A stretch of DNA of 64,000 nt from assembly GCA_039707655.1 (NCBI GenBank), contig CM077668.1, positions 70,015,086 to 70,079,085 on the forward strand. Direction: 5' to 3'. The notes under the pieces were generated by a model. It ran no database searches, had not been told where the DNA came from, and saw nothing but the letters and a program-made list of their open reading frames with translations. Of this stretch, positions 1-11,700 are shown piece by piece. Position numbers and translations under genes: made by a program. Origin of the DNA: Elymus sibiricus. Lineage: Eukaryota > Streptophyta > Magnoliopsida > Poales > Poaceae. Each line of letters opens with the position of its first letter. Position 1 is the first letter of the stretch.

Positions 1-1384
1 AATTTTTTCATTAAGATTTTCACCCTCCGAATTATGGGAACGCCTTCTAGCTAAAGTTGACTCTTTTTCAGTCCCCTTTTCATAAAGTTTTATATTGATA
101 AACAAAGAATCAATGGATGAAACACCAATCATTTTAATATCCTCATCATTACTATGATAAAAACCAGGAGGAATCGCTTTTTCTAAAAATTCTCGTTTAG
201 CTTTTAGCATGGCGGTTCTTTTCTTGCTCTCATCCATGGAGACATATAAAGCTTTAATTGATTCACTAATATCAATTTTAGGTGCCAAAATTTTAGTCTT
301 AAGATTTTCCACATCATGAATAATTCTATCAATGCTCCTAGACATATCATCAAGTTTACTCAATTTTTCTTCTATCGTAGTGTTGAAAACTTTTTGAGCA
401 TTAATAAATTATTTAATATTACTTTCAAGATCAGAGGGCATCCTATTATTATTATTATAAGAATTACCATAAGGATTGCCATAATTATTAGAGGAATTTC
501 CAGGAAATGGCCTAGCATTAATTACCTCTATAAGCATTATTATTGAAATTGTTTCACAAGACAAAATTCACATCTACGGGATAATTATTTTGCTCAATCA
601 AAGTGGACAATGGCACATCATTAGGATCAACATGAGCATTTTTACTCGCAACCAATTTCATAAGCGCATCAACTTTATCACTCAAAGTACTAATTTCTTC
701 AATAGAATTCACCTTTTTACTAGTAGGAGTTCTTTCAGTATGCCATTGTGAATAATTTGCCATAATATTATCAAGGAATTTAGTATCTTCTCCCAAAGTA
801 ATTTCCATAAAAGTACCACCCGCGCCGGAGTCTAAAGGATTTCTAGAAACAAAATTCAATCCCGCATAAAAAATTTGTATGATCATCCATAAATTTAAAC
901 CATGAGTAGGGCAATTTCTTATCATTAATTTCATCCTCTCCCAAGATTGGGCAACATGTTCATGATCAAGTTGCTTAAAATTCATAATTTGATTTGTAAG
1001 AGAAATAATTTTCGCGGGAGGAAAATACTTTGTAATAAAAGCATCTTTACACCTATCCCAAGAGTCGATACTATTTCGTGGTAAAGATGAAAACCAAATT
1101 TTTGCACGATCTCGCAATGAGAATGGGAATAATTTTAATTTCACAATATCATTATCCACATCTTTTTTCTTTTGCATGTCACACAATTCTATGAAAGTGT
1201 TAAGATGGGATGCAGCATCTTCATTAGGACTACAGGAAAATTGATCTTTCATGACAAGATTTAACAAAGCGGCATTAATATCACAAGTCTCCGCACTAGA
1301 GGCGGGAGGAGCAATCGGAGTACAAATAAAATCATTATTATTAGTATTGGAAAAATCACAAAATTTTGTATTTGTTTGAGACAT
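1..1384 (-). pseudogene. gag of Athila-type element, decayed and cut by the window start
   Basis: The probable start is the Met at 1384, downstream of a leader, giving MSQTNTKFCDFSNTNN. Residues about 60-190 form a retrotransposon gag domain: HLNTF-ELCD, a KLKLFPFSLRDRAKIWF block, then SWDRCKDAFITKYFP. The frame stops at 554-556, where the sister copy at 47250 reads through with an Arg codon (CGA in the sister, TGA here), so the stop is a simple transition. Beyond it (553-1) gag similarity continues in pieces, matching 46669-47055 of the sister copy. I infer a non-functional gag, which would have formed the nucleocapsid shell of the cytoplasmic particle. Confidence 0.8.
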
Positions 1385-1568
1385 CGTGACTACGCAAACA
1401 AGATAACAAGCAAGCAAACAAGCAAACAAGAAAAAGGCAAACGGAAAATATTTTTGTATTTTTGTAAAATTGTTTTAGAAGTGGGGGAGATGAAAATGAG
1501 AGGCAAATAAAATAAATGCAAGGAGATGAGAGTTTATGCAAAGGTACTTGATAGATGTTGATGATGTC

Positions 1569-1586
1569 TCCCCGGCAACGGCACCA
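1569..1586 (-). promoter_or_regulatory. Primer binding site, tRNA-Asp type
   Basis: The minus strand reads TGGTGCCGTTGCCGGGGA. This is one mismatch (T for C at the fourth base) from the perfect complement of the plant tRNA-Asp 3' end used by Athila elements. It lies 11 bases inside the LTR end. Confidence 0.85.
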
Positions 1587-1597
1587 GAAATTCTTCC

Positions 1598-3161
1598 TGC
1601 TACTTGTAGCTTGCGTTGGTTTTATCCCCGAAGAGGAAGGGATGATGCAGCACAGCAGAGGTAAGTATTTCCCTCAGTTATGAAACCAAGGTTATCGAAG
1701 CAGTAGGAGAATCATGCAACACCTCGTTAGCAGCACCTACACACAAACAACAAATCCTTGCACCCAACGCAAACGAGGGGTTGTCAATCCCTCGGCGGTA
1801 AATTGCAAGATTAAATTGTATGTGATAGATAGATAGATTGAAACAAAAATAAAAAATAAAATAAATAAAGAAAAAGTGTAGCAATATTTTTAGGGTTTTA
1901 GTAATATGATTTAGATAGACCCGGGGGCCATAGTTTTCACTAGAGGCTTCTCTCAAGAAAATAGCATACGGTGGGTAGACAAATTACTGTTGGGCAATTG
2001 ATAGAAAAGCAAATAATCATGATGATATCCAAGGCAATGATCATGTATATAGGCATCACGTCCGAGATAAGTAGACCGACTCCTGCCTACATCAACTACT
2101 ATTACTCCACACATCGACCGCTATCCAGGATGCATCTAGTGTATTAAGTCCATAAAGAACGGAGTAACGCCTTAAGAACGATGACATGATGTAGACAAGA
2201 TAAACTCACGCATGAATAAACCCCATATTTTTACCCTTAATAGCAACGATACATACGTGTCATGTCCCTATCTGTCACTGGGATTGAGCACCGCAAGATC
2301 GAACCCATTACAAAGCACCTCTTCCCATGGCAAGATAAATCAATCTAGTTGGCCAAACCAAATCAATAGATCGGAGAAGAAATACGAAGCTATAATAATC
2401 ATGCATAAAAGAGTTCAGAGAAAACTCAAATAATATTCATGGATAATCTGACCATAAACTCACAATTCATCGGATCCCAACAAACACATCGCAAAAAGTG
2501 ATTACATCGGATAGAACTCCAAGAACATCGAGGAGAACATTGTATTGAAGATAAAAAAGAGAGAAGAAGCCATCTAGCTACTAACTATGGACCTGAAGGT
2601 CTATGGTAAACTACTCACGCATCATCGGAAGGGCAGCAAGGTTGATGTAGAGCCCCTCCGTGATCGATTCCCCCTCTGGCGGAGTACCGGAGAAGGCCTC
2701 CAGATGGGATCTCTCGAGAACAGAAACTTGCGGCAATGGAAAAAGTATTTCGTGGACTCCCCTGAGGGTTTCTGATTTTTTTGGAATTTATAGTGGTGGA
2801 ATTAGGTGAAACGGAGCTCTGTGGGCCCCACGAGGTACCAGGGCGCACCTGCCCCCCAAGGCGCGCCCTGGTGCCTCGTGGGCACCCCCTGGGGCTTCTG
2901 GCTTTCTCCTGAAGCTTCTAATGTTTATCTTGTCCATAAAAAATTCTCCAAAAAGTTTCGTGGCATTTGGACTTCATTTGGTATTGATTTTCTGTAAAAC
3001 AAAAACAGGGCAGAAAACAGCAACTGGCACTGGGCACTTGGTTAATAGGTTAGTCTCCAAAAAATGATATATAATTGCTGTAAATGTATATAAAAACATC
3101 CAAGATTGATAATATAACAGCATGGAACAATCAATATTATAGATACGTTGGAGACATATCA
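1598..3161 (-). repeat. 5' LTR of Athila-type element (1564 bp)
   Basis: It is flanked on its inner side by the primer binding site and on its outer side by array sequence. The same LTR recurs at 41992-43553 and 48292-49859 with a few percent divergence. Small ORFs inside it (for example 2212-2433 on plus) recur in the other copies because the DNA is homologous, not because they are genes. A short GC-rich tract at 2820-2890 is shared by all copies. Confidence 0.9.
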
Positions 3162-4470
3162 GTTCTCGTCTTGCTAATTAAGTCTCGTCGTGAATTTTCT
3201 ATTACATATACGATTGGTTCTCATCGTGATCTTTCTAGTAAGAAGGATTGGTTACTTATCATGATAAATTGTAGATAGTGGCAAGATTTCTCTTGAATAT
3301 CTAACCTAGCTAAGAGATAAAGGAAAGTATGTCAGTCACTCGAGCAACATTGCAATAAACAAATGGCCTACTTCTATCCAACAACTCATGCGGTTGTCCA
3401 TCAAACTAAATTTGGTGCTTCACGCACAATGAAAATGGTGCACAGACAATCATGTGGAAACCAAGTGGACATGACACTACGATCATGTATTTTTCCTATC
3501 TCCATTTTAAATGCTACAATTAAAGATTCCTAAATAAGACCTTACACTTGTCACTTCAGAAGTACATGTTGTATCTCAAAAGGGCCGAGAACGAGGCGGA
3601 AGAGAGGCGCAATCTGCTTGCTGCTGAAATGTGGAACTTAAGTAGGGACACACTATAAGAAGCTTTCAACTATTACCTTGGACATGGGGTACATAGGCCG
3701 TCTGCAAACACTGCCTCTTGGAACCCTACCAGTCTTCCCACAAGGGTGGATCATCCAGCCATGCTCGTATCGTGTGGTGCGGGTGCCCATGGTGGTGCCA
3801 TGCTCTTCAGAGATGCCATGCCTGGGTCGTCATAACTACTGCTGGGTCATAGTAGTGGCAGCTCCTTTGAGAACAGAGACACACACGATCGCGGGATGGT
3901 TTTGCCTATGAATCAGTTTATAGTGTAGCCATCTCGCCCACTGGGACTCCAGCCCCCGGCTCAGAGGAACCCATATGGAGACACCAGGAACTGCCTAGGT
4001 ACACCTGGAGTCTCGCTAATATGCTTCTTTGGATTAATGGCCCAAGAAGGAAATTTATATATAGATAGTAGATAAACAATATTACTAGATAAGGGCGAAG
4101 GAAGGGAGACAAAGAGGGTTTTTATTTAGTGTGTGGATCCCATATCTATGCGATTTGGCGGGGGAGAAGGTTTGTGTATTACTTTCCTTTTTCCTTGTGG
4201 GTCCCATGTGTAACTGACATAACCCATCTAGCAGTGACCTCGTGGCATAACCCATTTACTTTCCTATTTACTTTTGGGTCCCATGTGTAACTTACATAAC
4301 CCATCTAGCACTTACCTAGAGGCCAGAGAGGTACTTCAGAACATCCTTTCCGGCCTTAGCGTACACCGCACGCTTGGCCTTCTTATCGATCAGAACTTTG
4401 ATGGTAGGGCGGGGCGTGATGGCTATGTTGGTGGCTCCTGATAGAATTATTTTTCTAGTAACTAGGATTG
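3162..4470 (-). repeat. Array unit A (~1.3 kb tandem unit)
   Basis: First complete unit of a tandem array. Each unit begins near a GGATTGGT(T)CTC motif and ends at the next copy of it. The landmarks are shared with units B to E: a block around 3350-3500 (CAACTCATGCGGTTGTCCATC), a block around 3660-3830, a block around 3930-4100, and the DUF674-like exon at the end. The part from 3162 to about 3660 shows no coding signal on either strand. The element at 1-3161 is inserted at its left edge. Confidence 0.8.
3662..4440 (-). pseudogene. DUF674-like gene fragment, unit A
   Basis: On the minus strand 4440-4317 encodes a peptide with VLIDKKAKRAVYAKAGKD, matching the N-terminal signature of plant DUF674 proteins (LIDKK-x-RV-x-YAEAGKD[FV]V). 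It runs into TAG followed by GTAAGT, which looks like a splice donor preceded by a stop. About 230 bases further a second block (4100-3930) encodes GVPVGEMATL in one frame. Other frames in the second block are interrupted. No ATG stands where the family's start should be. DUF674 function is unknown. I infer a dead copy; the N-terminal match is the strongest evidence, while the second block is assigned by position and by conservation between units. Confidence 0.6.
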
Positions 4471-5777
4471 GTCTCGTCTTGCTAATTAAGTCTCGTCGTC
4501 AATTTCCTAGTACCTATAGGGTTGGTCTTCATCGTCATCTTTCTAGTAATTAGGTTGGTTACCTATCATGATAAATTGTAGATAGTGGCGACTTTTCTCT
4601 TGAATATCTAACCTAAGAGGTAAAGGATAGGAAGTCAATCACTCGAGCAACATTATAATAAATAATGGCCTATTTCTATCTAACGACTCATGCGGTTGTC
4701 CATCAAACTAATTTTGGTGCTTCACGCATAACAAAATGGTGCACACACAATCATGTGGAAACCAAGTGGACATGACACTACAATCATGTATTTTTTCTAT
4801 CTCCGTATTTTCCAAATGTTACAAATTAAAGATTGCCTAAATAAGACCTTCCACTTGTCAGTTCAGAAGTATAGGATGTACCTCAGAAGGGCTGAAATGA
4901 GGCGGAAGACAGGACACACTAGAAGAAGCTTTCAACTATTACCATGGACATGGGGAACATCGGCCGTACGCAAACGTTGCATCTTGGAACCCTCCCAGTC
5001 TTCCCACAAAGATGGATCATCCATCTGATCCCGGAGCGTGTGGTGTCGGTGCCCGTGGTGGCGCCATGCTCTTCAGAGATGCCATGCCTTGGTCATCATC
5101 ACTGCTACCGAGTTTTAGACATGTCAAATGGCACAGGGACATGGGATGGATTTGTTTCCAGCCATTCCCGTGGCGAGTCATCCTACATGAGCATGTTGCG
5201 TGGCAATTTGTTGGGGGCAAACAGAGGCATTCATAGTAGTGGCAACTCCTTTGCAAACAAAGACAAACACAATTGCGGGATGCTTTTGCCTATGAATTAT
5301 TTTGAAGTGTAGCCATCTCGCCCACTGGAACTCCAGCCACCGGCTCAGAGGAACCAATATGGAGACACCAGGAACTGCCTATGCACACCTCGAGTCTCGC
5401 GAATATGCTTCTTTGGCTTAATGGCCCAAGAATGAAACTTATATATAGATAGTAGATTAACAATATTACATGATAAGGGCGAGGGAAGAGAGATATAGAG
5501 GGCGTTTTTTTGGTGCGTGGATCCCACATCTATGCGATTTGGCGGGTGAGAAGGTTTCTGTATTACTTTCCTTTTTCCTTGTGGATCCCACATGTAACTA
5601 ACATAACCCATCTAGGAGTTACGCAGAGGCCAGAGAGGTACTTTACAACATTCTTTCCGGCCTCAGCGTACAACACAAGCTTTGCCTTCTTATCGATCAG
5701 AAGTTTCATTGTCGGGCCGGGCGTGACCGCGATGGCGGTGACTGTTGATAGAATAATTTTTCTAGTAATTAGGATTG
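4471..5777 (-). repeat. Array unit B
   Basis: Directly follows unit A with the same order of landmarks and almost the same length (1307 bp against at least 1309). The junction is GGATTG followed by GTCTCGTCTTGC, parallel to the junctions at 5777, 12494 and 27840. It is the only unit here free of insertions, so it is the best reference for the array. Confidence 0.8.
4944..5746 (-). pseudogene. DUF674-like gene fragment, unit B
   Basis: The minus strand at 5746-5624 encodes KLLIDKKAKLVLYAEAGKN, the DUF674 N-terminal signature, preceded by a TVTAIAVTPGPT-like stretch with no ATG except the Met directly before KLLID. The donor-like position reads CTCTGCGTAAC. The second block (5529-5290) ends in GVPVGEMATLQNN. 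A Cys/His-bearing block at 5256-5017 follows (SCHYYECLCLP), also seen in unit D. Frames do not join without splicing or shifts. Likely a pseudogene of an array-borne gene. Confidence 0.6.
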
Positions 5778-6389
5778 GTTCTCATCTTCCTAATTAATTC
5801 TCGTCGTGAATTTTCTAGTACCTATAGGATTGGTTCTCGTCATGATCTTTCTAGTAACTAGGATTGGTTACCTGTCGTGATAAATTGTAGATAGTGGCAA
5901 TTTTTCTCTTGAATATCTAACCTAAGAGGTAAAGGAAAGGAAGTCAGTCACCCAAGCAACATTGCTATAAAAAAATGGCCAACTTCTATCCAACAACTCA
6001 TGCGGTTGTCCGTCAATAATTTTGGTGCTTCACGCACAAGGAAAATGGTGCACACACAATCATGTGGAAACCAAGTGGACATGACAGTACGATCATGTAT
6101 TCTTCCTATCGCCATATTTTATAAATGCTACAAATTAAAGATTCTCTAAATAAGACCTTCCACTTGTGGAAACCAAGTGGACATGACAGAATGAGGTGGA
6201 AGAAAGGCGCAATCTGCTTGCTGCTGAAAGGTGGAACTTAAGTAGGGACAGACATGGGGTACAACGCCCTCTCCAAACGTTGCCGCCTGGAACCATACCA
6301 GTCAGCCTAAAAGGATAGATCATCCATCTACATCTGGAGTGCGTGGTGCGGGTGCCCAGCATGGCGGCATGCTCTTCAGGGATGCCATG
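5778..6389 (-). repeat. Array unit C, first part
   Basis: Continues the array up to the CACTA insertion at 6390. The text matches unit A up to the block CTCTTCAGGGATGCCATG, where the element enters after ATG. It resumes at 11701 with CCTGGGTAATCATC, which directly continues the unit A sequence. A short repeat (CCACTTGTGGAAACC at about 6160) shows a small internal rearrangement. No intact frame is seen. Confidence 0.8.
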
Positions 6390-6411
6390 CACAAGCGCAG
6401 AAAAGCCTAGC
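6390..6411 (+). repeat. CACTA left terminal inverted repeat
   Basis: Begins CACAAGCGCAGAAAAG and matches the right end at about two thirds of positions over 22 bases. The fourth base has changed from the usual T to A. Confidence 0.75.
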
Positions 6412-6830
6412 TATGGCGTGGCAAAACTGGCCTTGTTGGCGTGGACACCCGACGCCACCAATATGGTGCCATTGTTAAAATATAATGGTGGCGTTGGGTC
6501 CCACGTCAGTAGTATTTGAGATACCGATGGCATTGGATATAATTGCACAATGGCACTATGTTTTCAAAAGCAGCAAAAAATGCTGTCGTGGCAGCGGAAA
6601 ATCGTTGCCATGGTAGCATAATTTATTATCAATATATATATAAACACGTTTGCGCCCCACATTGATTTCGATAAGATATTACGATACGTACAATATAATA
6701 TTGCATTAATACACATCGTTTCATGCATACATTAACCACTTGCTAGTTCTTTTCGATCATGACTAATTAAACATCCACTAAACTAAACCATGCATAATAC
6801 ATTCATTAGTTATCCTAGCTAGCTAGCTAG
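6412..6830. other. CACTA subterminal region, no gene seen
   Basis: Holds several short direct and inverted copies of a GGCGT/ACGCC-containing motif (6415-6600), typical of transposase-binding subterminal repeats in CACTA elements. An AGCTAGCTAGCTAGCTAG microsatellite lies at about 6818-6833. I see no coding signal. Confidence 0.55.
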
Positions 6831-7094
6831 CTAGTAGTACATATATATACTATCAACCATTGTAACTACTAGCACAGTACTCCTCTCCTTTAGCATAGAG
6901 ATCCACTGATCTCCAATCTTCAACTTGCACTCACTCAGTAGTTGGCTCCATTCATTAATTTCGAGGCTTCCATCTTGTCGTGGTGCAATCAAGTGTGTAC
7001 CTCTGAAATAGGTACTATCGTCGGAAATAATGGTCATCTCACCCTGGTGGTGGTCATCCATCACCTGAGGCACAACACATCTTGGGAGCTTCTG
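6831..7094 (-). pseudogene. Possible B3-like domain exon in the first CACTA element
   Basis: The minus-strand frame from 7094 encodes KLPRCVVPQVMD, then GSLEINEWSQLL and KLKIGDQWISML, ending at a stop near 6831. The order LP...(hydrophobic strands)...W..ll...L..GD resembles plant B3 DNA-binding domains. The bases just before KLP read TTCAAGAACAG, a plausible splice acceptor. Upstream candidate exons (7734-7417, 7382-7191) are not clear enough to assign. The second CACTA element at 40099-40625 carries a better B3-like match. I infer an accessory or captured gene; low to moderate confidence. Confidence 0.4.
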
Positions 7095-7136
7095 TTCTTG
7101 AACATAATGGTAACATAGTAAGCAATAGTAACACAT

Positions 7137-8467
7137 ACACTATGAGTTGAAAGAAGAATGTATATATGAAAAAGACATACTAGTCATCTACTATGTTCCA
7201 TAATAGCAACAAAGGAACGAGGTACCTTTTTTCCTGCCAAGTAAGCATACTGCGAGAAGTGCAATAGGTGTGTTGCCTACTATGTTCCGTATGTTTCTTG
7301 GAGAGAGAAAATAAGCTGTCAATTTTAAATAAACAAGATAATTAGTAGTTATGCAGCGAATAACAACTATTTCTGAGTGCAATCTAAAGGTTATTTAACA
7401 ACTTTGTTTACGAAACTTACACGGAGGAATAACTGGAATCACACATTGTTATGAAGGTGAGGATCGTCACACATACCCCCTGTGTTGGAACAGTAGGGGC
7501 ACTCTTCCATTTTGTGCTGCGTTCATATATTAAAAAATCAACAGAAAAAATTGGCATGACCTTTGCTAAAAAAGGGACATATTGATAGTGCCTGAAATTT
7601 GACGAAACAGAAATGAATCCACGTTTCGCGAAAACATTGGCAACTCTGTACTCATTCCCTGCAAAAAGAAACATAGCGCGATACAATTCTCCCGAGCAAC
7701 ACAATGCAATGTCGCATTGGCTAAAACATGCCACAGACCCAAAAAGTCAAGCAATTCACAATTATCACATATATGTAATTCACAATAAACACATGCATAC
7801 ACATATAATGCATTTCATCAATTCACAGGTACATATATAATGCATTTCATCACAATTCTATGCACACTAGAACAAATCCACATGAAAATAAATCGGTAGA
7901 GGAGGTCTTACAGTCTGGATCGAGAGGGGCGTGAGAGGGGGGTGGCCGTAAAGAGGGCGCAAGAGGGAGGCCGGACAGGACGATGGAGGGAGAGAGTGGC
8001 CGGACGCGATGAGCTAGGTCACCGGGTGGAGGGTTGTGGGACGGAGATGTGTTGGGGGAACGGCATGGCCACGGCAGGGGAACAGCGGGGGCATTGCGGG
8101 GCCATGACGGGCGAACGGCGGGGGCACGGAAGGGGGCACGGCAAGGGCGATGGCGAAGTGTCCGTCGGCGGCGTGAGATGTGGGGGGGGGAGGAGGCTCA
8201 AAATGAGTTCTTCTTTTCCCCAAAAACGCTAAGTTTTGGTTAGCTGTTAGTGGTGGCGCCAATGACGTGGCCAATGCCAGCAGTATTTTTTTTTAATTAG
8301 GGTCCGCTCTATATTTGTAGATGGCGTTTTGAGCGACGACATGCATATTACAGATATTTAGAATGATTTAGGAGGTACAAAGTACATAAATATGGTATGG
8401 TTAATTAATATTAAAAGTACACAATTTAGGAGGTACACACAAATGAGTACACAAATCAAGTGCGACG
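7137..8467. other. CACTA internal stretch without an assignable gene
   Basis: From 7137 to 7900 the DNA is AT-rich with short minus-strand frames that may be exons of the B3-like gene. From 7920 to 8230 it is strongly GC/purine-rich and open in several frames on both strands, a composition effect. From 8240 to 8467 it is AT-rich spacer between the accessory region and the transposase 3' end. Confidence 0.5.
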
Positions 8468-10990
8468 TCATCGTTTGACAATCCTCTCAACGACCGTTTG
8501 GGTCTTTTTAATCTTGCTTGAATACTTCCGGCCCGCGCTATGACTCTTTCTCAAGAAGGGACGTCCTGTCGCAGGCAACGTAGTATTGCTCCTTGTGGTG
8601 GTGTAATCATCGTCATCTTCATAGTTGTCCTCTTCTTTTGGGTCCACACCAAATTGATCATAGTCATCCTCGTTGGCGACTCCGTCCATCCCTACGATGC
8701 TCCTTTTGCCTCTCTGAACGATAACACGACTCGGCTTTGTAGGGTCGGTTATGTAGAAGCATTGTGACACGTTCTTAGCGAATACCCAAGGCTCATATTT
8801 GGCGGTGATTCCTTTCACACCCTTTGCACCAGCAGGTTGTGCTCCGGGCAGAGACATGGTAATGAAACCACGTTCTTCCTTCTCAACGTTCTTCGCCCAT
8901 CTGACCCGGAACAGTGGCACCGTGTAATCTTCATCATACTCAAGTTCCCATATCTCTTCGATCCTTCCGTAGTATCTATTATTTTCATTTTTTGGTCAAT
9001 GAAATCATCGTCACGCCTGAGTTCTGGTAATCACAGTTTTTGTCCTTTGCCTCGGTATAGAATGTGTATCCATTGATATCATATGATTGGTAAGTGGTGA
9101 CAGTGCATGCGGGGCCTACTGCTAATGCATAGATGAGATTTGCATTGGCAATACCGGTTGGCGGTGGTTTGTCCCAAATTCGCTCTTTGAACCAAGCCGC
9201 AATTTTGGAGTTGTGCTCTCTAATGATCTGGGCCTCGGTCCTCTGCCTCCCTGCCATTGTGTGCTCTCTCCTTAAGGTGTCCTTGTGAGTCTACTGCCAA
9301 GGAGTGATTATACTTGCGTGTTGTAACTCTACTGTGTGCGCTTTGTTGAAGTTGTCTCTGCGGTTTTGTATGTCTACGTTTAAATCACGCTTCAATTGTG
9401 AGTGACCTAGTCCTTCGAGCCTAGTAGTGCGCTTCTTCAAGGGCAAACCAAGAGATTGATCATCATCTATATAATTCTTGCATAATGATATACACTCCTC
9501 GGTTAGATAGGCCTGGACGATGCTTCCATCCAGATGGGCCTTGTTACGAACATATCCCTTCACAGTTCTATTCATCCATTCAAACGGGAACATGGTATGC
9601 AAGAATGTCGGTCCAAGGTCTTTAACCTCAAGAACAATATGAACTAGCAGATGCACCATAACATCAAAGAATCACGATGGGAAATATATCTCAAGCTCAC
9701 ATAATATTGAAATGATCTCCTCTAGTAGTCGTGTGAGATGCCGCACACTGATCGACTTTCAAGAGATAACATCGAAAAAGTTGCATAAGTCAATATTGTT
9801 GTTGCGGACGTGATCATCCATTATCCCTCTGAGAGCTACCGGAAGTAATTGTGTCATTATCACATGACAGTCATGGGACTTCATGTTGCTAAACCTCTGC
9901 TTTTTTGAGTCAAGATATCTACGTATGAGCCCCGAGTAACCGGAAGGAACTTTGATGTCGTCGAGGCAGTTGAAAACTTGAGAAAGCTCATCCTCGTTGA
10001 GAGTGAAGCAAGCTAGGGAGAAATAATCATCTTTGGTTTTGGACATAGTTTTGCCCTTGTCTGCTCATTGGCTATTGCTTTTTTTTTGCCCTTGACTGTC
10101 TCCTTGGTTTTAAGAGATGCGGGCTGAAGCTCTTCCCTAATACCGATATCTTTCAAGTCTTGTCTCGCCCTCGGACCATCTTTACTCTTTTCTTGCATGT
10201 CAAACAGTGTGCCAAGCAAACTCTCGCACACATTTTTTGTGATATGCATCATAGCAAGAGAGTGTGGCGTACTGAGTAGTTCCCAATATGGCAAGCCCCA
10301 GAAAACAGACTTCCTTTTCCATACTTTTAGCAGCATTTTCTCAGAGGCCTTCTTTCTCTTGTTTCCTGGCTTAGGGCAATCTTTCCAATTTGTTAACATC
10401 TCATGGATTTGTACTCGAGACCTCTTATGTGGTAACCCTCGGGTCTTATCCGTGTTGTCGAAAAGATCTCCACGAGTTCTCCACTAATCATCTTTGTCAA
10501 GCCACCTTCTATGGCCCGTCAACACGGTTTTCCTACTTCCCTTTTTTGATAGCTGCCGAAAAGATGTGTCATCCATACATTTAACACATCTGCAGTGTCC
10601 ATGGCACGCCTGTCCGGCGATATATCCATAACCCAGATAGTCATGAACGGTCGTGAGCAATGCCTCTCTCATGTCAAAATAGTTTCCAATGCTAGCATCC
10701 TAGGTTTTGACCTCTTCAGGCTTCCATAATATGTCTAACTCCTCCTTCAACAGCTCAAGATATGTGTTGATATCATTGCCAGGTTGCATCGGCCCTTGAA
10801 TTAGTGTAACCATGTGTATGTACTTCTGTTTCATGTAGAGCCAGGGCGGGAGGTTGTATATCCGTACAAACATGGGCCATGTACTATGTGTGCTACTCTG
10901 GTTGCCAAATGGATTTGGTCCGTCACTATTGACACCCAACCTGGGGTTTCTTGGTTCTGTTATGAATTCTGGTTCTATACAGTCCAGTGG
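8468..10990 (-). pseudogene. CACTA transposase (tnp2 / Transposase_21 type), broken
   Basis: The domains are in the expected order on the minus strand but in several frames: 10939-10700 has GVNSDGPNPFGNQSSTHSTW and PPWLYMKQKYIH (transposase core); 10672-10484 has CVKCMDD and a GHRRWL block; 10399-10013 has WGLPYWELLSTPHS and MHITKNVCESLLGTL; 10046-9759 has KVPSGYSG and MKSHDCHVIMTQLLP; 9659-9291 matches DUF4218 (MVHLLVHIVLEVK, GYVRNKAHLDGSI); 9257-8985 and 8920-8468 match DUF4216 (INGYTFYTEAKD, then a LFRVRW block and an acidic tail). The N-terminal part before GVNSDG is missing or unrecognisable. An active enzyme would bind the terminal repeats and cut the element out; this copy cannot. Confidence 0.85.
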
Positions 10991-11675
10991 GTGTGTGGAG
11001 GCCGACCGTACTTAGGTCGGAGGCACCATTAATGGAGGGTGGTGAGAAATTTAATGCAAGTTTGTGTTTGAGTGGGCGGAGGAGAGAGCTAGCTTAGGGA
11101 GTGGGTGTGTGGAGGCTAACAAGCTTAATTAATGCATTACCTAGCTAGATCCAAGTACCTAATTAAGAATCAAGCGAAAGAATTTGGTCTTTTCTCAAGA
11201 AGAAGAGAAGAGAGAGGAGGAAGAGGGAGGAAGAAGAAGAAGAAGAAGAAGAAGAAGGAAAATATCTAGATGGATGGACAAGGAGGTCACATGTGAATAG
11301 TGCTGTGACGTAATTACTGGCATGCCTAAATTAACCAATGCCATTACAATTATGTATATCCCTGGCGTGGCATGATTTGTCATGCCAGTGTTATGCGGGC
11401 CCCAAAGTGGACCCGCAAAATATACTGATGTCGTATGTTAATCCACCACGCCATAGCTATAAGAATTAGTGCTGGCGTAGGTTGCTATTGCCACGCCAAC
11501 ACTAAGATAGGCCCGGGCAGAATGTTGGGACCCACATATAAGTGGTGTTATCTAAAATTCCTATGCCAGCAATGAGCTCGTAGCGATGACGTGCGAATTA
11601 AAACGACACCAGCACTATTTGAAAAAAATAGTGTTGGCGTTGATGGAAATTGGCGCTCCACCAACAAAAGTTGCG
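10991..11675. other. CACTA right internal and subterminal region
   Basis: A GTGGGTGTGTGGAGGC sequence occurs twice (about 10989 and 11100), suggesting a local duplication that replaced the transposase N-terminus. A GAA/AGA microsatellite lies at 11205-11260. From 11300 on there are short repeats containing TGGCGT and GCCACGCC, mirroring the left subterminal region. No gene seen. Confidence 0.55.
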
Positions 11676-11697
11676 GCTAGCCATATTTCCACTAGTG
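11676..11697 (-). repeat. CACTA right terminal inverted repeat
   Basis: On the minus strand it begins CACTAGTGGAAATATGGC, matching the left end imperfectly. It is followed outside by the ATG target-site copy. Confidence 0.8.
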
Positions 11698-11700
11698 ATG

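Larger units (their letters stand above)
1..3161 (-). mobile_element. Athila-type LTR retrotransposon, 5' part (Sabrina/WHAM-like)
   Basis: Reading the minus strand from 3161 downward there is a full LTR, a tRNA-Asp-type primer binding site, a leader and a decayed gag that runs off the window start. The LTR begins TGATACGTCTCC-like (one change, ATGTCTCC) and ends TACAAGTAGCA. A second copy of the same family at 41854-49859 is complete and aligns throughout. The element sits in the repeat array at 3162, where array sequence (GTTCT...) resumes. Its other end lies outside the window, so the TSD cannot be confirmed. The Athila lineage call rests on the primer binding site and gag type; the Sabrina/WHAM name is from memory. 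Confidence 0.85.
6390..11697. mobile_element. CACTA DNA transposon, 5.3 kb, TSD ATG
   Basis: Bounded by ATG at 6387-6389 and 11698-11700. The left end starts CACAAGCGCAGAAAAGCC and the right end, read inward on the minus strand, starts CACTAGTGGAAATATGGC; both then continue with TAGC. These are imperfect terminal inverted repeats of the CACTA type, and a 3-bp TSD is what this superfamily makes. Short GGCG/TGGCGT-rich subterminal repeats lie inside both ends (6412-6620, 11300-11640). The coding content is a broken minus-strand transposase and possible accessory exons. Non-autonomous as it stands. Confidence 0.88.

Noticed and set aside
2212..2433. Small ORF repeated at 42604 and 48906
   Set aside because: Conserved only because it sits in three homologous LTR copies. 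No codon-like pattern of differences is evident and the copies differ in length.
7942..8274. Overlapping frames (Gly/Arg-rich on plus, Pro-rich on minus)
   Set aside because: A purine-biased GC-rich tract keeps several frames open; no recognisable protein.
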